A DNA stretch of 64,000 nt from Desulfosporosinus sp. BRH_c37 (GTDB taxonomy: Bacteria; Bacillota; Desulfitobacteriia; Desulfitobacteriales; Desulfitobacteriaceae), in the NCBI GenBank assembly GCA_001516045.1, contig LOEW01000239.1, positions 1-64,000 on the forward strand, in the 5' to 3' direction. Positions within the stretch are counted from its first letter, which is position 1. Each line of letters starts with the position of its first letter. Under the pieces are notes generated by a model, which worked only from the letters and a program-made list of their open reading frames with translations, did not search any database and was not told where the DNA came from. Position numbers and translations under genes: made by a program. This document shows positions 1 through 8,343 of the stretch, one piece after another.

Positions 1-250
1 AGCAATTTTTTGGAGGGGAAGAGATGACGGAACAACTATCTAAAGAAGAACGTCATAGGTGACTCCCATATTCCTTAGCTGTTTGGTATGGCTGGCGATG
101 CACATGTACTTAATTCGCAAAATGCAAGAGGCAAAATCGAAAAAGAATATAAGGCAGTTTGAAATATGAATTCAAAGTTGCAATTCTAGAAAACATATAA
201 TAATATACTTATATAAGGAATGTTCGAGTATCGGAAAGGGGCTAAGGGTT
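1..250. repeat. Mosaic junction of cadA and CMD fragments
   Basis: Three pieces of DNA found elsewhere in the window are joined here. Positions 1-51 repeat 47372-47422, the ribosome site and first codons of the CadA-type ATPase gene. Positions 61-107 repeat 54541-54587, inside the CMD gene, with one mismatch. From about 107 the sequence follows the arsR upstream region at about 54887. None of the pieces encodes a protein here. The simplest reading is a duplicate of the 47-57 kb arrangement that lost about 7.1 kb and then about 0.3 kb. Confidence 0.85.
192..222 (+). promoter_or_regulatory. Probable promoter/operator of arsR copy 1
   Basis: An AT-rich block around atataataatatacttata is conserved upstream of three arsR paralogs, here, near 54977 and near 57655. 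It has partial dyad symmetry. Its conservation next to otherwise diverged sequence suggests an ArsR operator overlapping the promoter. The exact -35 and -10 boxes are not certain. Confidence 0.5.
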
Positions 251-265
251 ACGCGAATTGAGGAG

Positions 266-565
266 ATGGCTGAAGAATTTAAGGTGCTTGGGGATAAAAC
301 GCGGTTGAGAATTTTAGCGTTACTGCAGGGGCGGGAGTTATGTGTCTGTGACTTAACCGAAGTCTTAGGAATAAGCCAGCCTGGGGTGTCCCAACATATG
401 AGGCGGCTGCGTCAAACGGGCTTTGTTCATGAACGCAGGGGAGGACAATGGATTTATTATTCGCTGAATGGGGAACATTCGCTTCTTGGCTTGCTTTTGC
501 CCACGTTTCCAAAGGTCGAGGAAGACGAAGAACGGCTAATGCATGCCAAAGGATGCCCTACTTAA
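266..565 (+). CDS. arsR: ArsR-family metalloid-responsive repressor (copy 1)
   Basis: A winged-helix ArsR/SmtB repressor of 99 residues. The ELCVCDL motif in the region before the recognition helix supplies the vicinal cysteines typical of As(III)/Sb(III) sensing, followed by the helix-turn-helix SQPGVSQHMRRLR and the wing GGQWIYYSL. Two close paralogs start at 55031 and 57713. Those begin about nine residues earlier at TTG codons; here that start region is altered (no TTG) and the first ATG lies directly against the GAGGAG box, so translation may be weak. It lies 32 bases before the torD-like gene, suggesting cotranscription. Repression of this unit until arsenite is present is inferred from the family. 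Confidence 0.85.
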   Translation: MAEEFKVLGDKTRLRILALLQGRELCVCDLTEVLGISQPGVSQHMRRLRQTGFVHERRGGQWIYYSLNGEHSLLGLLLPTFPKVEEDEERLMHAKGCPT

Positions 566-597
566 GAATGTAAAAATTAGACTAAGGAGGCGAATCA

Positions 598-1263
598 ATG
601 ACTCAGGCTTCGAATTTCCAAAACGAGTCGGTAAACCGTGCAGTTCTATATAATTTGTTTGCAGGGTCTTTAGCTCGGAAAATTGATGACTCTTGGCTCA
701 ATCTAAGTTTTCGTGAGAAACTTCAAATGGGGTTGCCTGACATTTTCGGCAAAGAGAAACTCTTGGAAGCCCTTAAAAAAGCAGAGGAAGACCCCAATTA
801 TTTTGAAGAACTTCAATTGGACTATGACGCTTTGTTTAATGTACCTGGCCTCAAGCTTACTTTTCCGTATGAGTCATGCTATACCCATCGCAATATTGAT
901 GGAACGTATGGGCGTTTATGGCAAGAACCAGCTCAGGAGATGCATCGTATTTTAGGAGAGTGGGAGATTGTTTTTGCCGAGGGCTGGGATCTCATCCCGG
1001 ATCATGTCGCCCTTGAGCTCTTCTTTATGGCTGAGCTTTGTCGCCGTACCAGTCTTGCCCAAGAAGTTGAGGATCAGAAACGGCTGCAAGAATGGCAAGT
1101 TGAGTTTTTTCAGGCCCATCTCAATTCGTGGATGTTGGAGTTTGTAAATGTGTTAGAGATGAAAGCGGATACCGATTTTTATCGAGGCATAGCATATTTA
1201 CTAAGGGGCTTTTTAGAAGAGGAAAAAGAAGGATTATCGGATAAAATGGAGCGAATTGAATAA
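598..1263 (+). CDS. TorD/DmsD-like chaperone for molybdoenzyme
   Basis: A 221-residue, mostly helical acidic protein of the TorD/DmsD/NarJ redox-enzyme maturation family. The typical segment near residues 95-105 (TFPYESCYTH) and the central helical core with a conserved PDH motif (residues 138-140) are visible. Such proteins bind the Tat signal of a molybdopterin catalytic subunit and hold it in the cytoplasm until the cofactor is inserted. The obvious client is the Tat-signal-bearing reductase at 5411-8230. A clear GGAGG precedes the ATG. A decayed second copy lies at 55366-55846. Family membership is a sequence judgement; the client is inferred from proximity. Confidence 0.8.
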   Translation: MTQASNFQNESVNRAVLYNLFAGSLARKIDDSWLNLSFREKLQMGLPDIFGKEKLLEALKKAEEDPNYFEELQLDYDALFNVPGLKLTFPYESCYTHRNIDGTYGRLWQEPAQEMHRILGEWEIVFAEGWDLIPDHVALELFFMAELCRRTSLAQEVEDQKRLQEWQVEFFQAHLNSWMLEFVNVLEMKADTDFYRGIAYLLRGFLEEEKEGLSDKMERIE

Positions 1264-1278
1264 TATAAGGCGTTGCTA

Positions 1279-1312
1279 CCCCTCGATGTAAATCGGGGGG
1301 ATAGTTTTTTTG
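1279..1312 (+). terminator. Rho-independent terminator after torD-like gene
   Basis: A GC-rich stem (cccctcgat with atcgggggg, one wobble pair) is followed by a run of seven Ts. The same element follows the decayed torD copy at 55862-55896. Confidence 0.8.
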
Positions 1313-1560
1313 TCAATCAAAGAGTATAAGTTGCGGGTAGCATAAGAGCAACTAAGGCAGCCGCCTGCGCCAAGGCTGACAGAATGCTAATACGTGCGAA
1401 GATAGTGTCTGCAAGAGGGCTAATACGTGCGAAGACAGTGTCTTCGTGGGCGCCAGTCAAGTTTTCTTTATTGATTGATTGATCTAAACTAGGTGGTACT
1501 TGAGGAATGTATGAAGCACATAAGGACGATTTTTTTTGTGAATTAGAGAAAATTGGGATT
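1313..1560. repeat. Non-coding gap with a 25-base direct repeat
   Basis: No gene is visible. A 25-base unit beginning gctaatacgtgcgaaga occurs at 1386-1410 and 1419-1443 with one difference and a 33-base period. The segment around 1330-1370 resembles 59250-59300 downstream of acr3. Confidence 0.6.
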
Positions 1561-1615
1561 TACAGGAGAGTTATATAATTATATAATTATATAAAAGCGT
1601 GAATTGAGGAGCGCT

Positions 1616-2866
1616 ATGAGCCGAGGGAAACGATTTGTCTGGCATTGGGAACTGAGCGTCTGTCTTTTTTTAGCCTTCCTTGGATTTGGCGTCTTTTGGG
1701 CAGAAAGGTTATCACTGCAACATGTTCAAGTACAATTGCGTGAAGAGGTACTAGTCTCCGTGCGTCATGTGGGGGTCGAGCTGGGAAACTCTCTGAGTGA
1801 AGAAACTATGGATAAAGTCAACCCGGCCTTTGAGCACCTTCTGGAATTCGATCGTAATCTGACATTTCTCGAACTTTTGGATCAGGACCAACGCGTCATA
1901 CTGAAAAGTCGGCAGAGGTATTTCCAGGGTGAAGTAAACTTTGAGATACCTTTCCTTGAGCTTTATCAGTTCAGAGTTGGAATCTCCGATCTGCCGCTGC
2001 GAAAAATTAAGGAACAGTATCGCCCATTCTTAGGGATAGATTTATTATTGCTTGCCGTCTTTATGATTTCACGGCGCATTCAGGGCGGCTTGAGGATAAG
2101 AACCTGGTTTGTAACGAAGAACTCTTCCCACGATAAAAAAACCGAACAGGCACTCCAGGCGTACACCTATTCCTGGAATAAGATGGAGAGAGAAAGATCG
2201 GTTCTGGCCACGAACCTTCATGAGCAAATAGGACAATCCCTAAGTGCAGTACTTATGCGACTGGGGATGATTCCAAAACGTTCTTCGACAATCCAGCCTG
2301 GGGACCCGGGTGAAGCAGTGGAAGATTATCGTGAAGCACAAACTATTCTGCGCGAAAGCATTTCCGAGATTACCGAACTAACCGAACGATTACGGCCATC
2401 TGTTTTGGATACCTTGGGGATATGGACTGCCCTGCGGAGTTATATTCGTTGGTTTGAAAGTCAGGCGGGAGTTTGGGTAGAGTTTTCCGCACTTGGTGCT
2501 CAAGATATGCGTTTTCCGTCCGAAATTGAGATTCTCATTTTTAGAATTGCCCAGGAAGGATTAGAAAATATCCGCCGCCATGCACAAGCCGGACTTGTCG
2601 AGCTGACGTTCTGTGTTTGTGAGCGCGATTTAGCCATTCAAATCAAAGACGATGGAGTAGGGATCGAGCCCCAGCAACTGGCTAATTTTGAGGAGTCTAC
2701 CGGAGGTTTAAGCGAGTTAAAAAATCGCTTGCGCTACTATCAGGGGAGCTTGGAAATCACCTCAATACTTGGGCAAGGGACAATTGTAAAGGCGCATATC
2801 CCCATGAGTTGCGCCATCAAGAGGAGAGATGAGATTGAACCTGATTCGTGTTTTATTGGCGGATGA
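1616..2866 (+). CDS. Membrane sensor histidine kinase, NarX/LiaS-type (HisKA_3)
   Basis: A 416-residue kinase with two membrane segments (about 10-28 and 138-152) bracketing a short external sensor domain. A HisKA_3 dimerisation region follows with the phospho-acceptor histidine near residue 202 (LHEQIGQSLSAVLMRLG), then a HATPase with the DDGVGI box and a GGL glycine motif. The ATG at 1616 is preferred over the in-frame TTG at 1604 because GAGGAG sits four to five bases upstream. It overlaps the response regulator by 38 bases, so the two form a pair. Its position between the chaperone and the reductase operon suggests control of that operon, as TtrS/TtrR do in Salmonella. A full second copy lies at 56044-57294. 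Confidence 0.9.
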   Translation: MSRGKRFVWHWELSVCLFLAFLGFGVFWAERLSLQHVQVQLREEVLVSVRHVGVELGNSLSEETMDKVNPAFEHLLEFDRNLTFLELLDQDQRVILKSRQRYFQGEVNFEIPFLELYQFRVGISDLPLRKIKEQYRPFLGIDLLLLAVFMISRRIQGGLRIRTWFVTKNSSHDKKTEQALQAYTYSWNKMERERSVLATNLHEQIGQSLSAVLMRLGMIPKRSSTIQPGDPGEAVEDYREAQTILRESISEITELTERLRPSVLDTLGIWTALRSYIRWFESQAGVWVEFSALGAQDMRFPSEIEILIFRIAQEGLENIRRHAQAGLVELTFCVCERDLAIQIKDDGVGIEPQQLANFEESTGGLSELKNRLRYYQGSLEITSILGQGTIVKAHIPMSCAIKRRDEIEPDSCFIGG

Positions 2867-3485
2867 TCACTCTGTCTTACGTAAGGGCTTGAAGATCTTA
2901 TTAGACCGTGAAGAAGATATTGAAGTGGTAGGCGAAGCATCCGATGGGAATGAGGCTTGTCGCTTAGCTCAACTTCTTCAGCCGGATATTCTCGTCTTAG
3001 ACTTGAGCATGCCCGAACTGAATGGATTAGAATGTGCTACGAAGTTGAAACGAGATCTGCCTGATTTGCGTATTATAATCTTAACAATGTTTGATGACGC
3101 AGATTATCTTAAACAGGCTTTGTCGTTAGGAATACAAGGATACGTCCTGAAAAAGGCCTTAGACACAGAACTTTTGACCGCAATTCGTTCTGTCATCGAG
3201 GGACGGGATTATATTTATCCTCCGCTGGCGGCCAAGCTCTTGAGTAAAATTCATCAGGGTGGCGAGGGTTCTGGCGGGGGGGAGCTTAGTGAACGGGAAA
3301 AGCAGGTGCTTAAAGCGTTGGCTCTGGGGTATACAAATAATGAAATTGCCATAGAACTTTATATAAGCGTAAAGACTGTCGAAACTCACCGGCGAAGAAT
3401 TTCTGAGAAGCTAGGATGTAATAAACGATCGGAACTGGTTCGTTATGCACATAAAATGGGAATTGTTCGTTTAGAAGAAATATAA
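2829..3485 (+). CDS. NarL/LuxR-type response regulator
   Basis: A 218-residue regulator with a receiver domain (acidic pair D12-D13, phospho-acceptor D58 in LVLDLSMPE, lysine in VLKKAL) and a C-terminal GerE-type helix-turn-helix (LSEREKQVLKALALGYTNNEIA and SVKTVETHRR, about residues 150-215). It is translated from an ATG inside the end of the kinase gene, preceded by GAGGAG. It should receive phosphate from that kinase and probably activates the reductase operon starting at 3756. The paralog at 57257 is truncated, so this is the only complete regulator for both kinase copies in the window. Confidence 0.92.
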   Translation: MRLNLIRVLLADDHSVLRKGLKILLDREEDIEVVGEASDGNEACRLAQLLQPDILVLDLSMPELNGLECATKLKRDLPDLRIIILTMFDDADYLKQALSLGIQGYVLKKALDTELLTAIRSVIEGRDYIYPPLAAKLLSKIHQGGEGSGGGELSEREKQVLKALALGYTNNEIAIELYISVKTVETHRRRISEKLGCNKRSELVRYAHKMGIVRLEEI

Positions 3486-3534
3486 ATGCAGAGAACTCCT
3501 ACTTACTTATAGAAATGGAAGCCTATAATTTGGG

Positions 3535-3574
3535 AAAACCTCTTACAGAGATCTGAATCTGTAGGGGTTTTTTG
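3535..3574 (+). terminator. Terminator after response regulator
   Basis: Stem aacctcttacaga paired with tctgtaggggtt (one mismatch), followed by a T run. It separates the two-component genes from the reductase operon. Confidence 0.75.
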
Positions 3575-3755
3575 TTTTATGGAGAAAATTTGTAGGTATT
3601 TTCGGCAAAAGTGTTCGCTAATTGTAGGGGAAATCACTTAGGAATAGGTAAAAAACCTGACAGAGATAAGTGGTTTCCCTGATGGGATTGGTTGGATAAT
3701 CCTTTATACTTAAGTTTGTAAGAGTATTCACGAAAGAGATAAAGGAGTTGGGTGT

Positions 3756-4352
3756 ATGGGTCAACGGTATGCGATGGTAATCGACTTGCGAAAATGCGTC
3801 GGTTGTCATGCCTGTTCAGTCGCTTGTAAAAGCGAAAATAATGTCCCCCTCGGGGTATTTCGTGCTCGGGTAGAGGAAATGGAGTATGGACGCTTCCCCA
3901 ACGTTGCGCGGCATCGATTACCCCGCCTCTGTAATCATTGTGAGAATCCGACCTGTGTTAATGTCTGTCCCGTAAAAGCAAGTTATCAATTAGAGGATGG
4001 AACTGTGCTCATCGATTATGACAAGTGTATTGGGTGTAAGTACTGCATTGCAGCTTGCCCATATGATGCCCGATTTATCAATGAAGAGCGGCATAGCGCG
4101 GATAAATGCACGTATTGCCATCATCGCCTGGAAGCGGGACTTCAACCCGCTTGTGTTAATACGTGTATTGGTAATGCCCGCATCTTTGGAGATTTAAATG
4201 ATCCTAAGAGTGCTGTTAGTCGCTTAATGGCTGAGTTCCCAACCACCGTTATTAAGCCGGAAACGAATAACCGACCTCACACCTACTATATCGGTGCAGA
4301 CGATAAGGCGTTAAGGCCGAACCTTCTTGAATTGATCGGAGGGGATAAATAA
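3756..4352 (+). CDS. ttrB: Four-cluster ferredoxin subunit of TtrB/SrdB/DmsB type
   Basis: A 198-residue electron-transfer subunit with sixteen cysteines arranged for four [4Fe-4S] clusters, for example CVGCHACSVAC, CNHCENPTCVNVCP, CIGCKYCIAACP and CTYCHHRL with a later CVNTC. It has no signal peptide, so it would be carried across the membrane with the Tat-tagged catalytic subunit. It passes electrons from the quinol-oxidising membrane subunit to the molybdenum subunit. The next gene starts at its stop codon, as expected for a translationally coupled operon. The order B-C-A matches ttrBCA and srdBCA operons. The symbol gives the family only, not a proven substrate. Confidence 0.85.
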   Translation: MGQRYAMVIDLRKCVGCHACSVACKSENNVPLGVFRARVEEMEYGRFPNVARHRLPRLCNHCENPTCVNVCPVKASYQLEDGTVLIDYDKCIGCKYCIAACPYDARFINEERHSADKCTYCHHRLEAGLQPACVNTCIGNARIFGDLNDPKSAVSRLMAEFPTTVIKPETNNRPHTYYIGADDKALRPNLLELIGGDK

Positions 4353-5407
4353 TGAAGACTGTGCATTTTTTTGCCACGGAAACGACCATGTATTGGGGAT
4401 TAATGGTTGCCCTTTATTTTTACTACACGGGATTAAGTGCTGGAGTCCTCTTGATCAGTAGTTTAGGAAGTGTTTTTGGAATCGACACCTTGCGCAAAGC
4501 CGCGAAAATGGGTGCGGTCATTGCGTTATCCTTATTAGTAATTGCTCCTATTCATTTGATCCTTGATCTGGAAAAGCCTACACGATTTATCACCTTATTA
4601 GGGCATTTCCAAGCGACTTCGGCTATGTCTTGGGGAGCGTATATTCTGGTTCTTTACGGGATTGCACTCGCAATGTATACGTACAATCTCTTCCGAGGGG
4701 AACCAAAGAATTCCAAGTCGTTTGGAATTGCAGCGTTTGTTTTGGCACTCGCAGTTGAAGGATATACTGGTTTTCTGATGGGGAACATTCAAAGTCACGC
4801 CTTATGGAATACCCCCTTAATGCCGGTGATTTTTCTCTTCTCCGCCTTGGTTTCAGGTACTGCCTTTTTGATCATTGCTCACAGTCTTTTGGAAAAAGTC
4901 CTAGGGAATCAAGGAGACAATGTGAAGGCAGCAAATTCCCTGTTGAAAAATTGGTTGAAATGGTTTATCTTGGTGGACGGAGCTCTCATGGTTATTTATT
5001 TCATCGTTTTGTGGTCTGGACACACCGATCAATATGCCACGGCTTATCTGCTTTTGCATAAGGAGAGCTTTAGCTTCTTTTGGTTGGAAAACGTTGTTGG
5101 ATTACTGATTCCTTTTCTGATCCTGATTTATCGTCCACTGGCTGAAAAAAAAGCCGCAACCTTACTTGCTTCAGTACTGGTGGTTCTTGGAGTCTTTCTG
5201 ATGCGTTATAACTTAGTGGTGGATGGGCAAAGACTTCCTCTCGCGGGCAATACCTTGCTTGAATATCATGCGAGCAGTGCAGAGGTAACCGCTGCTTTGA
5301 TCCTGGCTTTGGTCGGCGTCGCGGGCATCGTGCTTTTACTTAAGGTTCTGCCGGCTAATCAGGGTAATTTTTCGGGAACTTCGAAAAGTGGCAAGGAGGC
5401 TGTTTAA
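4352..5407 (+). CDS. ttrC: NrfD/TtrC-type quinol-oxidising membrane subunit
   Basis: A 351-residue polytopic protein with about nine hydrophobic segments and no heme-binding pattern, as in the NrfD/PsrC/TtrC family. It anchors the reductase and oxidises menaquinol. Its ATG overlaps the ttrB stop codon by one base, and the catalytic subunit starts three bases after its stop. Membrane topology and the family's usual size (about 300-350 residues) support the call; direct catalytic residues cannot be pointed out with confidence. Confidence 0.85.
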   Translation: MKTVHFFATETTMYWGLMVALYFYYTGLSAGVLLISSLGSVFGIDTLRKAAKMGAVIALSLLVIAPIHLILDLEKPTRFITLLGHFQATSAMSWGAYILVLYGIALAMYTYNLFRGEPKNSKSFGIAAFVLALAVEGYTGFLMGNIQSHALWNTPLMPVIFLFSALVSGTAFLIIAHSLLEKVLGNQGDNVKAANSLLKNWLKWFILVDGALMVIYFIVLWSGHTDQYATAYLLLHKESFSFFWLENVVGLLIPFLILIYRPLAEKKAATLLASVLVVLGVFLMRYNLVVDGQRLPLAGNTLLEYHASSAEVTAALILALVGVAGIVLLLKVLPANQGNFSGTSKSGKEAV

Positions 5408-5410
5408 ACT

Positions 5411-8230
5411 ATGAAGGAAATAACACGACGTCGATTTTTGCAAGGAGCATCGGCCTTAGGAATTATGGGCGCGATTGCACCCCTTGCCTTTGCGGGAAAT
5501 GAAAACACAACTATCCCTAGTTGGCGGGAAGGAAATCCTCAAGGGGATACCCTGGATACGGATCCAAGTGTCAAGATGGTCCATTCCATTTGTCTTGGCT
5601 GTCATAGCGATTGTAATATCCGAGGAAAAGTTAAGGATGGAGTCTTGATCAAACTTGATGGCAATCCCTATAGTACGATGACTATGAATACTCCCCTGCC
5701 GTATAACACAGACCCCAAAGAAGCACGTAAATTTGCTGGCAAGCTTTGTCCGCGTGGGCAAGCTGGTGTTCAGATTCTCTATGATCCTCTACGTGTACCA
5801 CAACCTTTGAAACGGGCGGGGAAACGCGGGGAAAACAAATGGCAAGCGATTTCTTGGGAACAAGCCTATCAAGAAATCATCGAAGGTGGGAATCTCTTTG
5901 GGGAAGGAAATGTTGAGGGACTAAAGGGTGTTCGTGATCTCGTTACTCCCATAGATCCTGAAGCCCCAGAGTTAGGGACCAAAGCAAATCAGTTTGTCTT
6001 TTTAGCCGGACGGATCGAAGCAGGAAGGTCCGATTTAGCTAAGCGCTTTGTCAATGCAGCTTATGGGTCCATCAATTGGTTCGAGCACACCACAGTATGT
6101 GAACAAAGTCATCATATCTCCAGCGATCATACCTATGGCGGAACCCACCATTTGAAACCCGATTTTCAGAATGCTAAGTATATTCTTAACTTCGGCGCAA
6201 ACTATGGGGAGGGAAATTTCCCTATGAACCAATTGAGCCGTAAGATGACTGAATTCACAGCCAATGGTGGCAAGATGGTAACGATTGATCCCCGTTTCTC
6301 CGTGGCCGCCTCCAAATCGGCGGAATGGGTACCGGTTATTCCGGGGACGGATGCAGCCTTGATTATGGGCATGATTCAATGGATTCTTGAAAACAAACGT
6401 TTCGAAAAAAACTTTTTGGAAGCGCCTAATCAGCAGGCAGCAGCAAAAAGAGGAGAGAGCTCGTGGAGTGATGCAGGCTACCTAGTACGCTTAGATACTA
6501 AGAAATATTTGCGCGCTGATGAAGCAGGATTGCAAGGAACTGCGGAAGACTATGTTGTCCTTAGCTTGGGTCAACCTGGGTTAGCGAAAGAAGTGGATGC
6601 TGCTGATCTCTTGGGCGAAGTGGTGAGCGTCAATGGGATCGAATGTAAGACGGCCTTGCAACTTCTTTACGAACGTTCCAAAGAAAAAACGCTGGATGAG
6701 TATGCCAAGCTCTGTGACATCCCGCAAGAGACCATTGTGCGTCTAGCCGATGAGTTCACATCCTATGGTAAGTTGGCTGTGGCAGACTTTTATCGCAGCT
6801 TGGCACAACATACCAATGGGTTCCAAACCGGGAGGGCCATGTGTATCCTGAATCTTTTGGTAGGAAATATTGATCATCGGGGAGGGTATATTGCTGGTGG
6901 AAGCGCCTTAAGTGCCATGGGGGATAAGAATGGCAGATACCAGGTGGCGAAACTCCATCCAGGTGCGGTTAAACCGGCGGGCGTGAAAATCTCGCGCGAA
7001 GGCTTTGCTTATGAAAAAACCACGGAATTTAAAAAGAAGGGCTATCCAGCCCAAAGACCTTGGTTTCCCCTGACCAGTAATGTCTATCAGGAAGTCGTCG
7101 CGGGGGCCATGGATGCCTATCCTTATCCAATCAAAATCCTCTGGCTCCATATGGGAACCCCTGCCTGGGCGATTCCAGGCATGAAGGATAAAATCATCGC
7201 TGGTTTAAAAGATACGAAAAAGATACCCTTGTTTATCTCGACGGATATCGTCATTGGGGATACGACGATGTATGCAGACTATGTGTTGCCAGATGTGACA
7301 TATCTTGAACAATGGGGAGCTATGGGCGCTCCGCCAACGGTCGTGGGAGATGTTTCCTCAGTTCGCCAACCAATCACCAAAGCATTTCCGCAAGCCAAAT
7401 CCCTGGAAAACATCATGATCGACATGGCTAAGAAGATGGATTTGCCGGGCTTTGGGGATAATGGCTTTGGCGCAGGAATACCTTTAAATAAGGAAGACGA
7501 TTGGTTTCTTAAGTTGGTAGCTAACTTTGCTTCGCAAAATGGTAAAATTCCCGGGTCTACAGAGGAAGAACAAGTGCGTTATATTCTTGAGCGAGGTGGT
7601 GTCTTTGCAGATGACAGCAAGGGTTACGACCGGCTCATGATGAAAAAGAAAGTCGCCAAATTATGCACGATCTATGGGGAAAGAGTAGCTACGACGAAGG
7701 ACAGTATGACTGGAAAGGCGTTTGATGGGTTGCCCGCCTATATTCCTGTTCTGGATTCTAAGGATAATCCGATTCTGGATAAGGAGTATCCCTTCATTAC
7801 AAATACGTATAAAGTTTCCTTCCAAACCCATTCTCGAACCATCAGTGCCCCTTGGTTGACGGAAATTCTTCCGGAAAACTTCTTTGAATTAAATGATGAA
7901 GATGGAAGTAAGTTGGGTTTAAAAGATGGCGATTTGATCAAGGTGAGCAGTGCTACCAATAAGGAAGGGATTACTGGGAAAGTAAAACTTCGTCCGGGCA
8001 TCCGACCGGGAGTGATCTCTGCCTGTGTGGGCTTTGGGCATTGGCATTATGGTGCCGCGGACACCATCATCGATGGCAAGACTATCCTGGGAGACAAGAA
8101 ACGGGGGCTAGGAGTCAACATCAACTATGTCATGCGGGTTGATGAATCCGTTGGAAATACATGTTTGCAGGATAAGATCGGCGGAAGCTGTTCCTTCTAT
8201 GATTCTCGAGTTAAAGTAGAAAAAGCTTAA
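5411..8230 (+). CDS. ttrA: Tat-exported molybdopterin oxidoreductase, TtrA/SrdA clade
   Basis: A 939-residue catalytic subunit of the DMSO-reductase superfamily. A twin-arginine signal (TRRRFLQG, residues 5-12, with a hydrophobic stretch to an AFA cleavage region near 28) directs export. The cluster cysteines C61, C64, C68 and C113 follow CX2CX3CX44C. The stretch after C113 (PLRVPQPLKRAGKRG and EGGNLFGEG) resembles tetrathionate reductase TtrA and selenate reductase SrdA. C230 in HTTVCEQSHH is the likely molybdenum ligand. Respiratory arsenate reductase ArrA usually has a shorter final spacing (about 27), so ArrA is less likely. Tetrathionate, selenate, arsenate or antimonate all remain possible substrates. 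It lies in an operon with ttrB and ttrC, and the chaperone is upstream. Confidence 0.85.
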   Translation: MKEITRRRFLQGASALGIMGAIAPLAFAGNENTTIPSWREGNPQGDTLDTDPSVKMVHSICLGCHSDCNIRGKVKDGVLIKLDGNPYSTMTMNTPLPYNTDPKEARKFAGKLCPRGQAGVQILYDPLRVPQPLKRAGKRGENKWQAISWEQAYQEIIEGGNLFGEGNVEGLKGVRDLVTPIDPEAPELGTKANQFVFLAGRIEAGRSDLAKRFVNAAYGSINWFEHTTVCEQSHHISSDHTYGGTHHLKPDFQNAKYILNFGANYGEGNFPMNQLSRKMTEFTANGGKMVTIDPRFSVAASKSAEWVPVIPGTDAALIMGMIQWILENKRFEKNFLEAPNQQAAAKRGESSWSDAGYLVRLDTKKYLRADEAGLQGTAEDYVVLSLGQPGLAKEVDAADLLGEVVSVNGIECKTALQLLYERSKEKTLDEYAKLCDIPQETIVRLADEFTSYGKLAVADFYRSLAQHTNGFQTGRAMCILNLLVGNIDHRGGYIAGGSALSAMGDKNGRYQVAKLHPGAVKPAGVKISREGFAYEKTTEFKKKGYPAQRPWFPLTSNVYQEVVAGAMDAYPYPIKILWLHMGTPAWAIPGMKDKIIAGLKDTKKIPLFISTDIVIGDTTMYADYVLPDVTYLEQWGAMGAPPTVVGDVSSVRQPITKAFPQAKSLENIMIDMAKKMDLPGFGDNGFGAGIPLNKEDDWFLKLVANFASQNGKIPGSTEEEQVRYILERGGVFADDSKGYDRLMMKKKVAKLCTIYGERVATTKDSMTGKAFDGLPAYIPVLDSKDNPILDKEYPFITNTYKVSFQTHSRTISAPWLTEILPENFFELNDEDGSKLGLKDGDLIKVSSATNKEGITGKVKLRPGIRPGVISACVGFGHWHYGAADTIIDGKTILGDKKRGLGVNINYVMRVDESVGNTCLQDKIGGSCSFYDSRVKVEKA

Positions 8231-8233
8231 AGA

Positions 8234-8274
8234 CTGAAAGGCGCGCACAGAGAAAACTGATGCGCGCCTTTCAG
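8234..8274 (+). terminator. Stem-loop after ttrA
   Basis: Perfect 14-base arms ctgaaaggcgcgca and tgcgcgcctttcag with a 13-base loop. No T run follows, so it could be a weak terminator or an mRNA-stabilising hairpin. Confidence 0.65.
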
Positions 8275-8343
8275 GTAAAATTGAATAATTCTCGAGGGGT
8301 GTTAAGACGAAGCGGCGGTTGAGAGTAAGAGAGGAGGGGCAAC

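Noticed and set aside
1386-1443. Two-unit direct repeat as a CRISPR array
   Set aside because: Only two units, a spacer of eight bases and no cas genes.
6035-6379. Long antisense ORFs inside ttrA, lpdA and other genes
   Set aside because: These are shadow frames of strongly supported genes and have no ribosome sites or family motifs.
5411-8230. Arsenate respiratory reductase ArrA
   Set aside because: The cluster spacing (44 between third and fourth cysteine) and the motifs after it fit TtrA/SrdA better than ArrA, although the arsenic context is tempting.
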